Notes: generated by a model from the sequence alone, not told the origin. A DNA stretch of 64,000 nucleotides from Krasilnikovia cinnamomea (GCF_004217545.1 NZ_SHKY01000002.1:1-64000), one strand, 5' to 3'; counted from the stretch's first letter, positions 16,906 through 25,377 are shown. Translations and numbers: made by a program.

Positions 16906-17229
16906 CTACGCAGCCTTCGGTCGGCGGCCGGCGTTCAGTTCCAGGGGCAGCTGCTCGTTCGCAGCTTGGTCCTCGTTCGGCCACAGCGGGCGGCCGTCCT
17001 CGTCGACAGGCATGTACCGGATGGCTCGACGAATGACCTCAGCCACGCTCAGACCCGCCACCTCAGCAGCACGAATGAGCTTCATCGCCTCGTCGGGATT
17101 GTCGATCTTGGTCCCCGCGGTGTAGGGCCTACCCGACGTCGGGTCATAGGCCGCCGTGTTGCCTTGAAAGCGCGTGCCGGGCTTCGGCCCTCGCTTCCGA
17201 ACATGTCCGCCGTCCATGGGGATCATCAT
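16906..17229 (-). CDS. Small ribbon-helix-helix-like protein
   Basis: A 107-aa protein. A basic N-terminus (RKRGPKPGTRF) leads into a segment at about 43-72, DEAMKLIRAAEVAGLSVAEV followed by IRRAIRYM, with the strand-helix-helix rhythm of RHH (CopG/Arc-type) DNA-binding proteins. No toxin is adjacent. The ATG at 17229 is one of three in-frame choices. No Shine-Dalgarno is seen, but TAAGAC about 10 nt before the ATG could be a -10 box of a leaderless mRNA. It could regulate the element or assist transfer; family membership is tentative. Confidence 0.6.
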   Translation of the reverse strand: MMIPMDGGHVRKRGPKPGTRFQGNTAAYDPTSGRPYTAGTKIDNPDEAMKLIRAAEVAGLSVAEVIRRAIRYMPVDEDGRPLWPNEDQAANEQLPLELNAGRRPKAA

Positions 17230-17337
17230 GGCAGAGGTTGGTCTTATCTCATGACGAGTTTGTCGGCGTGTCGCCCACCAGGTCCCACCTGGACGGTTGC
17301 ACGCCGCAACGCCCACCCCGCCCCAAGCAAGGTGTGA

Positions 17338-17883
17338 ATGACTCCGACTCGGCATCAGCCGCGTACGGTGACGAGCATGGAGCGGTTGGAACCTGCGCAG
17401 TGGTACGCCAGTTTGCCGAGCTTCCTGGCATCCGCCTGCATGCTCATCACCGATCCACGCGGGGCGGTGCTCGCCGTCAAACCAAACTACCGGCCGTGGT
17501 GGAACGTCCCTGGGGGAATCCTGGAGGCCGACGAGCCGCCGCACGAGTGCTGCGCTCGCGAGGTCGCCGAAGAGCTCGGCATCCAGCGGGAGGTGGGCCG
17601 GCTGCTCGTCCTTGATTGGGTTCCTCCGAACGCCCAGCGCCGGGCATGGTTCGGCTACGTCTTCGACGGCGGTGTACTCGACGACGCGTCTGCGATCACG
17701 CTGCAATCTGACGAACTGGATGCGTTCACGTTCTTCCAGGCAGGCCAGTTGCGCGAGCACCTGACGGCCAACACGGCCGATCGGATTGAGGCCGCGCTCC
17801 AGGCCAGGGCCCTCGGCGGAGTGGTGTACCTGCACAACGGCGTCCGAGTCGACCCCGTCAGCTCCGTGTCGGGCCGAGGGTAG
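17338..17883 (+). CDS. Nudix hydrolase
   Basis: A 181-aa Nudix protein that would hydrolyse nucleoside-diphosphate derivatives, releasing a nucleotide moiety. The Nudix box is complete at residues 60-82: GILEADE, then REVAEELGI with the catalytic glutamates. The N-terminal LPSFLASACMLITDPRG is the usual first beta strand. ATG 17338 or ATG 17377 are both possible starts. It faces the NsdA-like regulator tail to tail. Actinomycete integrative elements of the pSAM2 type carry a Nudix protein (Pif) acting in transfer immunity, so such a role is possible here but not shown. Confidence 0.9.
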   Translation: MTPTRHQPRTVTSMERLEPAQWYASLPSFLASACMLITDPRGAVLAVKPNYRPWWNVPGGILEADEPPHECCAREVAEELGIQREVGRLLVLDWVPPNAQRRAWFGYVFDGGVLDDASAITLQSDELDAFTFFQAGQLREHLTANTADRIEAALQARALGGVVYLHNGVRVDPVSSVSGRG

Positions 17884-17900
17884 ACACCCGCTTCGATCGT

Positions 17901-19253
17901 TCACGCGGCCGCCGCCAGCAGCTCTCGCGCTTCGTCCTGCCACGCCTGCACGACCGGCGCGGTTCGGTGAGCCGCCAAGCCGCCGTGGTACTCACGGATT
18001 CGCTCGCGCAGCCGACGGGAGCGAAGCCGGGCAGCAGCGTGCAGTGCCGTCCGGGCCGTATCGCAAGAGTGCTCGACGTCGCCGAGACCCGCCTGGACCC
18101 GGGCCAACAGGATCTGGTGCAACGCACGGGCTCGAACGTTGTCGGTGGGCAGGTCGAGCGCGGCGGGGCCGTGGCGAGCGGCCTCAGCGAACCGGCCGAG
18201 GTCGAATAAGCAGTGCATGGTGGACCCGGCGTGGTGAGCCGGGCTCGACGCCCCCAACCACTCGGGCGCTTGCTGGGTAGCGGCGCGATCGAGAGCCTGC
18301 GCCGCGCGATCGAGGGCAGCGCGCACCTCGCCGGTCTCGCCAGCAAGGGCGTGGCCACGAGCCTCGGTGGTATGCAGCCGGGCCAACAACGCTGCCGGGG
18401 CATTCTGCGAGGTCATCCATCCCGCCCGGGCTACCTGCGCCGCCTTCGGCCCCTCGCCGAGGTAGACCAGCTGGGCGGCCATGTTGCTCATCACGTAGGA
18501 GCCAAACGCGGCATCGCCCGCCTGCTTGGCCAGCGCAAGGGCCTGGATGGAAAAGCGCTGTGCGAGGCCGTGGTCACCATCATCGAAGGCCATGTAGCTG
18601 ACCGTCTCGGTGAGCACCGCGGCGGCCGCGAACAGCGCCCGCCCGACGCTGTCGCGGTAGGAACCGTGCAGAAGCGGTGCCACCTCGCGATCGAGGTAGT
18701 CGGTCAGCCAGGCCCGCGCGTGGCCGCCGCCGTGCCGGCGGTCGAGGTCGGCGAAGTCCTGCCTGGCGGCCAGCAGCCGCTCGACGTCGGCCATCCCGAC
18801 CCGGCGGCGACCGGTGGCGGTGACCTGCGCGGCTGCGGGTGCGAAGGCCCACCGCCAGCCGGCCTCGAGGCCCGCGCCGGCCATGAACGCATAGGTCAGG
18901 AAGTCACGGCGGTGCACGGTCTGCCTCCATAGGGCGGTAGCCGAGTCAGCTGCACCGGATGCGCTGGTCGGGAACTCCAGGAAGGCATCCCCGGCCGCGA
19001 ACACCTCAGCGGCGGTGACCCGCCGGTTGACTCGGCGGCTCAGTACCTCGGCGATCAATGCCGGGGTCGGCGCATCGGGGACTGCGCCCCGAAGCCAGCG
19101 GTTGACGGAGCTGGAGTCGTACCGCAGGCGCAGTTCGCCGTACCTGCGGTGTGCACCGAGCTGGTTGACGTGGCGGGCCAGTGCCGCATTAGACAGACCC
19201 GCCTCGCTGATCAGCGCCGCGAGGTACGTGTTGCTGATCGGACGACTACCCAC
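17901..19253 (-). CDS. NsdA-like regulator: N-terminal HTH and TPR-type repeats
   Basis: A 450-aa protein with an N-terminal XRE-type DNA-binding segment (LSNAALARHVNQ with YDSSSVNRWLRG) and a large helical C-terminal region of tetratricopeptide character (repeated ALDRAAQALDRAA, ARALHQILLARVQAGLGD). This layout is that of NsdA-type proteins, which repress antibiotic production and sporulation in Streptomyces. GTG 19253 is preferred, with GGAGGG 8 nt upstream. The 245-nt gap upstream to 19498 has no other gene. It is convergent with the Nudix gene. Binding targets cannot be told from the sequence. Confidence 0.82.
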   Translation of the reverse strand: MGSRPISNTYLAALISEAGLSNAALARHVNQLGAHRRYGELRLRYDSSSVNRWLRGAVPDAPTPALIAEVLSRRVNRRVTAAEVFAAGDAFLEFPTSASGAADSATALWRQTVHRRDFLTYAFMAGAGLEAGWRWAFAPAAAQVTATGRRRVGMADVERLLAARQDFADLDRRHGGGHARAWLTDYLDREVAPLLHGSYRDSVGRALFAAAAVLTETVSYMAFDDGDHGLAQRFSIQALALAKQAGDAAFGSYVMSNMAAQLVYLGEGPKAAQVARAGWMTSQNAPAALLARLHTTEARGHALAGETGEVRAALDRAAQALDRAATQQAPEWLGASSPAHHAGSTMHCLFDLGRFAEAARHGPAALDLPTDNVRARALHQILLARVQAGLGDVEHSCDTARTALHAAARLRSRRLRERIREYHGGLAAHRTAPVVQAWQDEARELLAAAA

Positions 19254-19497
19254 GATCAACTCCCTCCCCGACAGACGCAGCGCAGCGAAGTCCCATGGTC
19301 GACATGGTGTCCGTCACGCTAGCGGCCTGTATCGGTCTGCGGTTAGTCCGATACGCAGAGCACAACCCGGCACAACCTCCCACCCAGGCATACACCTGCC
19401 GATCTTGCTCATCTCGACCGTTTCCTAAAGGGACTGCGTCGTTGTTTGACAACTCAAGAGGGATCTCACCGACGAAGGTCCACCAGTTCAGTGGAGG

Positions 19498-20070
19498 TCA
19501 ACGGGCGGCGTGAGCTGAGTCTTCACCGGCGGCCTTGCTGCCCGTCGTCGCAGTGGCGGCGCACCGTTGGAACTCAATAGCGGCGGCAACATCCTCGGGC
19601 TCGTCGGTCAGCTCAACCTGGATGCGTCGACCATTCGCGTCGAAATTCATGATCATTACGCGGGCGTTGTCGAACAGCCACCAGTCGGCTTTTCCGAACG
19701 GCGAGTGCTCCGCAAGCTGCCGGGCCTGGGTTCGCGTCAAGTACTCGATATGCTCTCCGGCAGCCGTGTTCCATGTGTCGAGCCATCGCTCCCAGCGCTG
19801 ATAGTCGGTTGGCGGCTCTTCGAGCACGCGCACTCGACCGATGACCTTGCCAGCCGCGGTTTGCTCGGCCACTTGGCGCATCCATGGAGCGAGGTAGGGA
19901 TCCTCCATCGGATCCGATGGGTGCCCTGCCAGGAACGCATCGACGCTGGCTTGTTCGGCGGTGATCTCGTACACCGCCTGGTTCTCCCAGCGCCAGGCGG
20001 TGTGCTGGTAGGTCGCCAGCTGCTGCCAGAACTCGGTGCCGAAGTCGCCGTCTGTCAGCGTGCGTCGCAT
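19498..20070 (-). CDS. DUF6879-family protein
   Basis: A 190-aa protein with the family look: EFWQQLATYQHTAWRWENQAVYE at the N-terminus, then IGRVRVLEEPPTDYQRWERW and DWWLFDNARVMIMNFDANG in the central beta-sheet. DUF6879 proteins nearly always sit beside XRE regulators with a DUF5753 domain, as here (13-nt gap). Their biochemical role is not established; a part in a regulatory or toxin-like pair has been suggested by association only. GGAG precedes the ATG by 6 nt. Confidence 0.82.
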   Translation of the reverse strand: MRRTLTDGDFGTEFWQQLATYQHTAWRWENQAVYEITAEQASVDAFLAGHPSDPMEDPYLAPWMRQVAEQTAAGKVIGRVRVLEEPPTDYQRWERWLDTWNTAAGEHIEYLTRTQARQLAEHSPFGKADWWLFDNARVMIMNFDANGRRIQVELTDEPEDVAAAIEFQRCAATATTGSKAAGEDSAHAAR

Positions 20071-20083
20071 CGCAGGCTCCTTC

Positions 20084-20932
20084 CTAGTGCGGGTGGCGGT
20101 TGAGAACGTTGAGGATCAACTGTCGGGCTTGCTCCCCGGTTAGAGCGTCCTGCCACAGCTCCTCGATCAGACCGCGGTATTGCTCGACTTCGTCGGCCAG
20201 CAGGCGCCGCTCGGTGAACCACTCCTCCACGAAACCGACGTCGCCGTACAGCTCTACGGCGTTCTGCGGGAAGTACCGCACTGGCTGATCCAGCGGGATG
20301 ATTCCGAACCGGACGTTCTGCAGGCCGTCGATGTTCAGCAAGCGATCGAGCTGTTGGCGCATGACATCGGGAGTCAACGCCTTCGGCTGCCACCGCAGTA
20401 CTGGCTCAGTGATCAGCACCTGGAAGGTGCGGTTGGTGTCGTAGAGCAGTCCGGTGCTGGCCTGCCGGGCGGCCACGGCCTCGTCGATGTCTTGTGCCCC
20501 TCCGAGCCGCTGGTAGCTCTCGGTCAAGACCGCCCGGGTATAGCCCGGGACCTGGAAGAAGCGCGGGATGAACGTGGTCTCCAGGAACCGGTAGTCGGTG
20601 CACTCGGCGATGACGCGGTTGTACTCGTTCTGCACTCCCGCTTGACCGTCACGGACCAGACGTGCCCAGTCGCGGCGTGCCTGCTGCGCTTCGGTGAGCA
20701 TGGCGTGCCACAGCTCAAGTACGTCAGGTGGAGTGTCGGTGAGCGAGGCCCAGAGGTCGAGGTCGTCGTGTGTCGGTAGCTGACGGCCGGCCTCGATCTT
20801 GCTCACCTTGGATTGTTGCCAGCCCGCGCGGCTTGCGAGCTCCTTGGCGAGCATCGGTTCGCGCGCACGCCGCAGCCTGGTCGCGAGACCTTCGTCGCGA
20901 GTCAGGAGCTCCTGTACGGGTGGGGTCTTCAT
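20084..20932 (-). CDS. XRE-family regulator with DUF5753 domain
   Basis: A 282-aa DNA-binding protein. The HTH lies at about 20-75 (LAKELASRAGWQQSKVSKIE then AGRQLPTHDDLDLW), and the C-terminal DUF5753 sensor region reads LETTFIPRFFQVPGYTRAVL and VRFGIIPLDQPVRYF. ATG 20932 is the second in-frame candidate; the upstream 42 codons are shadow-like. It forms an operon with the downstream DUF6879 gene. Such regulators bind partner promoters in actinomycetes, often of element or developmental genes. Confidence 0.92.
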   Translation of the reverse strand: MKTPPVQELLTRDEGLATRLRRAREPMLAKELASRAGWQQSKVSKIEAGRQLPTHDDLDLWASLTDTPPDVLELWHAMLTEAQQARRDWARLVRDGQAGVQNEYNRVIAECTDYRFLETTFIPRFFQVPGYTRAVLTESYQRLGGAQDIDEAVAARQASTGLLYDTNRTFQVLITEPVLRWQPKALTPDVMRQQLDRLLNIDGLQNVRFGIIPLDQPVRYFPQNAVELYGDVGFVEEWFTERRLLADEVEQYRGLIEELWQDALTGEQARQLILNVLNRHPH

Positions 20933-21054
20933 GCTGTTTCTCGTACTCCTCCGGGTCGGACGGCGTGCCAAGCAGGTGGCCCGAGGGAGGCGGTGTCTTA
21001 CCGGGCACAGCGGGCGATGCTCTTCGGGGGCCGCCGAGGCGACCCCCGAAGAGA

Positions 21055-21282
21055 TCAAATCAGGCCGTTCTCCGTGGCCCAGCGTCGGCCGAGCTGCTCG
21101 ATGATGTTGGCCGGGACCTCGACTCCGCTCTCGTTCGCTGCCTGGTCACGCAGCTGTGTCCCGGCTGGCAGGTTCCAGCCCTGAATTACGTAGCTGCCTC
21201 GGTCGGTGGCGTAGACGGCGGGGCACCCGCCCGTGCCGGAGTTGACGTCCTTGAACAGAAAGATCAACTGAAGCTCTTGCAT
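21055..21282 (-). CDS. Small conserved actinobacterial protein next to the XRE gene
   Basis: A 75-aa protein with beta-rich centre: CPAVYATDRGSYVIQGWNLP, then EVPANIIEQLGRRWATENGLI at the helical end. Short proteins with this phrasing commonly sit upstream of XRE/DUF5753 regulators, and here it is 122 nt upstream on the same strand. AAGG and GAG lie before the ATG. Possibly a regulator partner; function unknown. It is divergent from the WhiB-led transfer operon across a 359-nt gap. Confidence 0.72.
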   Translation of the reverse strand: MQELQLIFLFKDVNSGTGGCPAVYATDRGSYVIQGWNLPAGTQLRDQAANESGVEVPANIIEQLGRRWATENGLI

Positions 21283-21641
21283 CTCAGCGCCCTTCTCGTG
21301 GGGGGAGCAAGCCGCTTGATAGTCGCATTCATGGCGAGCATCTGCCTAGGAATTTCTCGGAAAATCTAGTGCATGCGCGTAGGTGGCCACGTCTTGGCCA
21401 GCCAATACTAGCAAGTCTAAGAATTTGCTTGTAACTTGCTCGACGCAGCGTTACGTTGCTGATGCCGACAAGGCTTCGCTGAGCAAGGGAGCTGCGGTGG
21501 CGGCATCCATCGAAGATCGCCTTTCTGGCCACGGCCCAGTTGCCCGTGTCGCAGAAGCGCAAGGGGCCCTGACAGCGGCATCCGTCAAGGCCCCGGGCTG
21601 CACCGATCCGAACGTTCATCTCACGGAAGGAACTGATCGAC
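21283..21641. promoter_or_regulatory. Divergent intergenic region with GCAAG/CTTGC half-sites
   Basis: This 359-nt gap has lower GC than the neighbours. Around 21410-21450 AGCAAG, GCTTG and CTTGCT recur as spaced inverted half-sites, which suits binding by the XRE regulator at the start of the transfer operon. Individual promoters cannot be assigned with certainty. Confidence 0.4.
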
Positions 21642-22058
21642 GTGCCCATGACCACCGTATCTGCGCCGCTTCCGGAAGGCACGCGCTCTGAAGTCGCGGC
21701 GGAGAGCACCGCGGTCCTGCGAAAGCGGGTGGCCGCCTCCGGCCTGTGCCGCCCCGGCGCGGCCTCCACGACGGTCGTCACGTTCCATGCCAGCGTCGCC
21801 GCTCCCCATCCGTCCGACGTAGGCGGCGCGGACAAAACGCACGACCTCTGGTTCCCCCTCGAGGAGACCGGCGTCAAGGCCGTCGCACAGGCCCGCCGGG
21901 CCTGTAAGGGCTGCCCGGTGAAAGACGAGTGCGGCGTGCTCGCCTACCGCGAGGAGGCAGCCAGCGGCGACGTCCACGGCGTACGCGGCGGCCTGTGCGC
22001 TGGTGAACGCCGTGATGCCCTGCGCCAGTTCCGGGCGCCCAAGGGCGGTGCCCGATGA
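21642..22058 (+). CDS. WhiB-like protein with atypical cysteine spacing
   Basis: A 138-aa WhiB-like regulator that opens the transfer operon. CKGCPVKDEC supplies Cys88, Cys91 and Cys97, and GVRGG (113-117) stands where GVWGG is usual. The fourth cysteine should precede the LWFP segment directly, but the only candidate is Cys36, some 33 residues earlier, so cluster ligation may differ or be lost. The GTG start has GGAAGGAA about 9 nt upstream. The stop overlaps the GGDEF gene by 4 nt. It may time expression of transfer genes. Confidence 0.8.
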   Translation: MPMTTVSAPLPEGTRSEVAAESTAVLRKRVAASGLCRPGAASTTVVTFHASVAAPHPSDVGGADKTHDLWFPLEETGVKAVAQARRACKGCPVKDECGVLAYREEAASGDVHGVRGGLCAGERRDALRQFRAPKGGAR

Positions 22059-22774
22059 TCGTCGCCGAGATCCTGACCGCAGCGGCCGGGGCCGTCGCCG
22101 CTGCTGCCCCCGCAGCTCTGCTGCTGCGTCGAATGCACGCCGATCTCGACGCGGCCCGTACGGCGTGCGCGGTGGCGCGGCATGACGCGGCGCACGACCG
22201 GCTGACCGGGCTGGTGAACCGGGCAGGTTTGGAAACCGCACTCAACGAGCGAGCCGACAACGGCCGCCCGTGGTCGCTGATCATGGTCGATCTCGACGAT
22301 TTCAAGCAGGTCAACGACACGTTCGGCCATGCAGCTGGCGATGAGGTGCTGGTCGAGGCGGCGCGCCGGCTCTCCATGGCATTCGCGGAGACGGGCGATG
22401 TGGTCGGTCGGTTCGGCGGCGACGAGTTCCTCGTCGTGGCGGACAGCCCGGAACACCAGGCGTCGAGCTTGGTGCCGTGGATGCGCGCGCTGCACGCACT
22501 GAAGGCGCTGCGTCAGCCGATGGAGCTGGAGTCGGGCCACCGAGTGACGGTGACAGCCAGCGTCGGCCTGGTCCAGGTGCTGCCGGATGCGTCGCTTCGG
22601 CGGGCACTGCGCTCGGCTGATATGGCGGTGTATCGGGGCAAGGTTCGCGGCGGCAACCAGCTGGTCGAGTACGGCTTGCCGGGTGAGCTGGCTGCCTTGG
22701 AGCCCGAACGGCCTGTCGCACGGCTGCGGGAGATGACCGGCGCTGGTCGCGACCTGTGGGCGGTGCGGCGATGA
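22055..22774 (+). CDS. GGDEF diguanylate cyclase
   Basis: A 239-aa protein predicted to make cyclic di-GMP from two GTP. An N-terminal hydrophobic Ala-rich helix (residues 4-25) may anchor it in the membrane. The GGDEF domain spans about 46-210 with DRLTGLVNRAG at its start, metal-binding MVDLDDFKQVND and an intact GGDEF at 121-125. The RxxD inhibitory site normally a few residues before GGDEF is missing, so product feedback inhibition is unlikely. It overlaps both neighbours (ATGA), placing second-messenger synthesis inside a conjugation operon. Confidence 0.92.
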   Translation: MIVAEILTAAAGAVAAAAPAALLLRRMHADLDAARTACAVARHDAAHDRLTGLVNRAGLETALNERADNGRPWSLIMVDLDDFKQVNDTFGHAAGDEVLVEAARRLSMAFAETGDVVGRFGGDEFLVVADSPEHQASSLVPWMRALHALKALRQPMELESGHRVTVTASVGLVQVLPDASLRRALRSADMAVYRGKVRGGNQLVEYGLPGELAALEPERPVARLREMTGAGRDLWAVRR

Positions 22775-23232
22775 CCACGTTCACCGTCCCCCTGCCCGGT
22801 TCCCTGGCATGGCGCAAACTCCACCCGGTCCCGCCCAACGCGCCGCTGTACATGGTGGGCCCGTACTGCCCGCTCGACGACACCCAGCTGCAGGAGCGGG
22901 CCGACGGTTTCGGCTGCCCGGTCTGTGAGGCGGCCTGGGACTTCCACGGCTTGTCCGGTCGGTGGCTGCCCGCCACCGCCGCGGTGGCCACCGGCGAGAC
23001 GCCGGCGCGCTGGCGCACGTGGGCACCGGCCCTGGCGGCCGGGGTAGCCGCCTGTGCGCTGGGCGCCGCTGCCGTCGTGCTCGATGAGCGCCTGGTGTGC
23101 TGGCTGGCCGCGATGATCGGCGCGGCCGCGGTCGCGGTCGTGCTCGGCGCGCTCGTCGGGCGGTACCGCGACTGGCTGCGCTACCGCCACAACCGGGTGA
23201 TGCGGGTGATCGCCAGAGAGGTGATCCGATGA
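22771..23232 (+). CDS. Small membrane protein with zinc-ribbon-like motif
   Basis: A 153-aa protein. A cysteine pair set, CPLDD then CPVCEAAW, at about 32-52 looks like a small zinc ribbon. Two hydrophobic helices follow at about 87-105 and 112-130. The end is basic (RYRDWLRYRHNRVMRVIARE). The ATG overlaps the GGDEF stop, and its own stop overlaps the next gene. Small membrane proteins in this position are typical of the spread (Spd) functions of actinomycete plasmids. Spd assignment is by context. Confidence 0.75.
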   Translation: MTTFTVPLPGSLAWRKLHPVPPNAPLYMVGPYCPLDDTQLQERADGFGCPVCEAAWDFHGLSGRWLPATAAVATGETPARWRTWAPALAAGVAACALGAAAVVLDERLVCWLAAMIGAAAVAVVLGALVGRYRDWLRYRHNRVMRVIAREVIR

Positions 23233-23489
23233 CCGCGGCGCTGATCGTTCGGGTCCGTCTCGACTGGACCGGACCGGGCCACTACGACCCCGACCACTCG
23301 CGGCCCTGCCGCTTCGGGGACGGGTCAACCAAGATGCGCGACGGTTCCGGCCGCCCGTGTCACCAGCAGTGCGCCGAAGACGAGATCGCCCGGGAACTGT
23401 ACGGGCGCGGCCAGAAGCTGATTGCAGACGAGCGGTTCGGCGTCGCGCAGCAGTGCTACCGGCGGGTGCCGAAGGAGGCGGCCCGGTGA
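23229..23489 (+). CDS. Small hypothetical protein of the transfer operon
   Basis: An 86-aa protein with a His/Asp/Cys-containing first half (GPGHYDPDHSRPCRFGDG and GRPCHQQCAEDEIA) and a helical second half. It overlaps the previous stop by 4 nt and the next start by 4 nt, so it is certainly read as part of the operon. There is no membrane segment. Function unknown; a metal site is possible but not sure. Confidence 0.68.
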   Translation: MTAALIVRVRLDWTGPGHYDPDHSRPCRFGDGSTKMRDGSGRPCHQQCAEDEIARELYGRGQKLIADERFGVAQQCYRRVPKEAAR

Positions 23490-24673
23490 CGGCCGAGTTC
23501 GTCCGCCACGGTGCGCTGCTGGTGCCGGTCGACACGCTCGAGCAGTTGTCCGGAGAGGCGGCCGAGCTGCGCGAGCAGCTGGCCGCCGAGCGGGCGCTGC
23601 AGTCAGTACAGCGTGAGGACGTCTGGACACGCCGGGCAACGTCGGTGCAGCACGAGCTGGCGATGGCCGAGGTCGACGAGCAGGAGGCCACCGCGAAGCG
23701 GGCCCGCAGGGAGCGGATCCGCGACGCCGCAGAGGCCGACGAGTTGGCGGCGCTGTATCGGCGTGCGGCCAGCTCGGGGGCGCGGGCCCGGATCCGGGCG
23801 CTGATACTGGGCTCAGCGGAGATGCGGGCGTTGCGGATCGCGAAGGTGCGCACGGTGGCGCTGTGGGCGGGCCTGCCGGTGCTGGCCGCGTTCGCGGTCT
23901 GGTCGACAACCGGGGTGCAGGCCGGTGTGGTCCGGCTGCTCGATCTGGCTCGCGGGTCAGCGGCGTGGGCGGCCTCGTGGGCGGTGGAGCCCGCGCTGAT
24001 CGTGATCGTCGCGCTGATCATCATCGGCCGGGCGGTACTGCGCTCCTCCGGTGGTGACACCGACTGGCGGGCCACTGTCGCCGAGTGGGTCGCACTGGGA
24101 CTGTCGCTGGCGCTGAACATCCTCGGTGGCTGGCACGGCGGCTGGAGCGGTCTGCTGACCGCGCTGCCGCACGCGATCGGGCCGCTCGGCTGCGCCGGTA
24201 CCGCGTTCCTGATCGGCCTGTTCGACTCCTACACCGCGGCGGCCCGCCCGTGGGACAACGCGCCGCGGCTGGACGAACTGGGCCTGTTCCGGGACCACGA
24301 CGCACCGGTACTGGCCGCAGTACCGCCGGCAGTGTCGGGCGGGGCGCCGGTACCGCGTACCGATACCGGCCGCGCGGTACCGGCGCGCACCGGAACCGGT
24401 CCGGGACGGCCGCGACCGGTACCGGCTGCAGGTACCGGTCGGCGGCCGCTGACCTCTCGTACCGGTACGCCCACCGGTACCGGTACAGGCTCACCCAAGG
24501 CTGCGGCCAGGGCTTTCTGGGACGCCGAGACCGCGGCCGGGCGGACCCCGACGGGCGCGGAGCTGGCCCGGGCGGCCGGGCGGGATAGCGACGAGACCGG
24601 AGTGTTCCGCCGGTACGCCCGGGACTGGGCCGCCGCGCTGACGAGCAAGGAGCAGGCCGATGTCGCGTCCTGA
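23486..24673 (+). CDS. Membrane protein with DUF2637-like helices (Spd-like)
   Basis: A 395-aa membrane protein. Residues 1-110 are a soluble coiled-coil arm (ELREQLAAERALQSVQRED). Hydrophobic helices follow at about 130-148, 165-187, 202-217 and 226-240, with SLALNILGGWHG resembling DUF2637 and SpdB-type proteins of actinomycete plasmids. The C-terminal 100 residues are low-complexity Thr/Gly/Pro encoded by a dense cluster of GGTACC-like repeats, then a short helical domain. The GTG start overlaps the previous gene by 4 nt. It probably takes part in intramycelial spread of the element. Confidence 0.75.
   Translation: MTAEFVRHGALLVPVDTLEQLSGEAAELREQLAAERALQSVQREDVWTRRATSVQHELAMAEVDEQEATAKRARRERIRDAAEADELAALYRRAASSGARARIRALILGSAEMRALRIAKVRTVALWAGLPVLAAFAVWSTTGVQAGVVRLLDLARGSAAWAASWAVEPALIVIVALIIIGRAVLRSSGGDTDWRATVAEWVALGLSLALNILGGWHGGWSGLLTALPHAIGPLGCAGTAFLIGLFDSYTAAARPWDNAPRLDELGLFRDHDAPVLAAVPPAVSGGAPVPRTDTGRAVPARTGTGPGRPRPVPAAGTGRRPLTSRTGTPTGTGTGSPKAAARAFWDAETAAGRTPTGAELARAAGRDSDETGVFRRYARDWAAALTSKEQADVAS
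24306..24485. repeat. Cluster of TACCG/CGGTA (GGTACCGG) units
   Basis: At least 15 copies of TACCG or its complement CGGTA occur in 180 bp inside the 3' part of the Spd-like gene, many fused as the palindrome CGGTACCG. They are far denser than in the flanks. Confidence 0.7.
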
Positions 24674-24821
24674 CCCCGCCGGTACCGCACAGGTCGGCAG
24701 CGTCCCGCGGCAGACGCACGCCAATCCCCTGACCGCCGCGCTGCCACACGGTCGCGACGCTGACGGCCGCCAGGCCGGGGCGCCGGGCATGCGGCAGCCG
24801 AGCCCGTCCCGGACGACGTAA
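24660..24821 (+). CDS. 53-aa small protein overlapping the Spd-like gene end
   Basis: An ATG at 24660 overlaps the previous stop by 14 nt and has AAGGAG 7 nt upstream, an excellent RBS. The 53-aa product starts MSRPDPAGTAQVGSVP and is rich in Pro, Gly, Arg and Gln, with no hydrophobic segment. It ends at TAA 24821. Spacing and RBS support expression, but codon content is unremarkable and the function is unknown. Confidence 0.5.
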   Translation: MSRPDPAGTAQVGSVPRQTHANPLTAALPHGRDADGRQAGAPGMRQPSPSRTT

Positions 24822-24888
24822 CCGTCGATCACTCTCCAGTCTCCACTCGTCGGGGGCGAAACCCATACGCAGAAGGGCAGGCCGGGCG

Positions 24889-25347
24889 GTGAGCGCACTC
24901 CCCGCAAACAACTACCCACAGTCATCGCCGCCGGTTTTTCCAGTCCGACCGGAGGCGGACGTCGTGGACCTCGCCGACCGCAGGTCAGCGGCTCAGGAAG
25001 CCCCTCCCCTACCGGAAGAGTTTCGCTATGAACCGGTACAAAAGTTCTCAGGCCGTTCTGGCCGACAGTCCGGTCCCGGAATCACCATTGGTGACATTCC
25101 GGGGGATTGGGGCAGCGTCCATGCGGTGTGGACGGGCACACCGGAGCCGCTGAGCGCACTGACTGAGCAGGTCCGCGCGGCGCGCGACGCCGACGACCCG
25201 CGACAGGTCGCGATGGCCTGCTGGTCGCTGCTCGTGCTGATCCCGCGGGCAGTGCTGCATCTGGCCTCCTGGGCCTTGCAGGACCCGGCCCGGACCGCTG
25301 CGGCCTTGCTGCTGCTCGGCGTTCTGGTCGGCTCTCTCACCCTCTGA
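24889..25347 (+). CDS. Single-pass membrane protein of the transfer operon
   Basis: A 152-aa protein with a 95-residue soluble N-terminal part rich in Pro and acidic residues, a helix (LSALTEQVRAARDADDPRQ) and two closely spaced hydrophobic segments at about 109-127 and 134-150. It starts with GTG after GGGCGG. The same direction and short distances place it in the transfer operon. Spd-like by context only. Confidence 0.7.
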   Translation: MSALPANNYPQSSPPVFPVRPEADVVDLADRRSAAQEAPPLPEEFRYEPVQKFSGRSGRQSGPGITIGDIPGDWGSVHAVWTGTPEPLSALTEQVRAARDADDPRQVAMACWSLLVLIPRAVLHLASWALQDPARTAAALLLLGVLVGSLTL

Positions 25348-25377
25348 CACCCACCTCTTTGGAAGGAGGCACTTCTC

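Noticed and set aside
22513..24120. 535-aa minus-strand ORF
   Set aside because: Ser/Arg/Ala-rich shadow of the overlapping GGDEF and membrane-protein genes.
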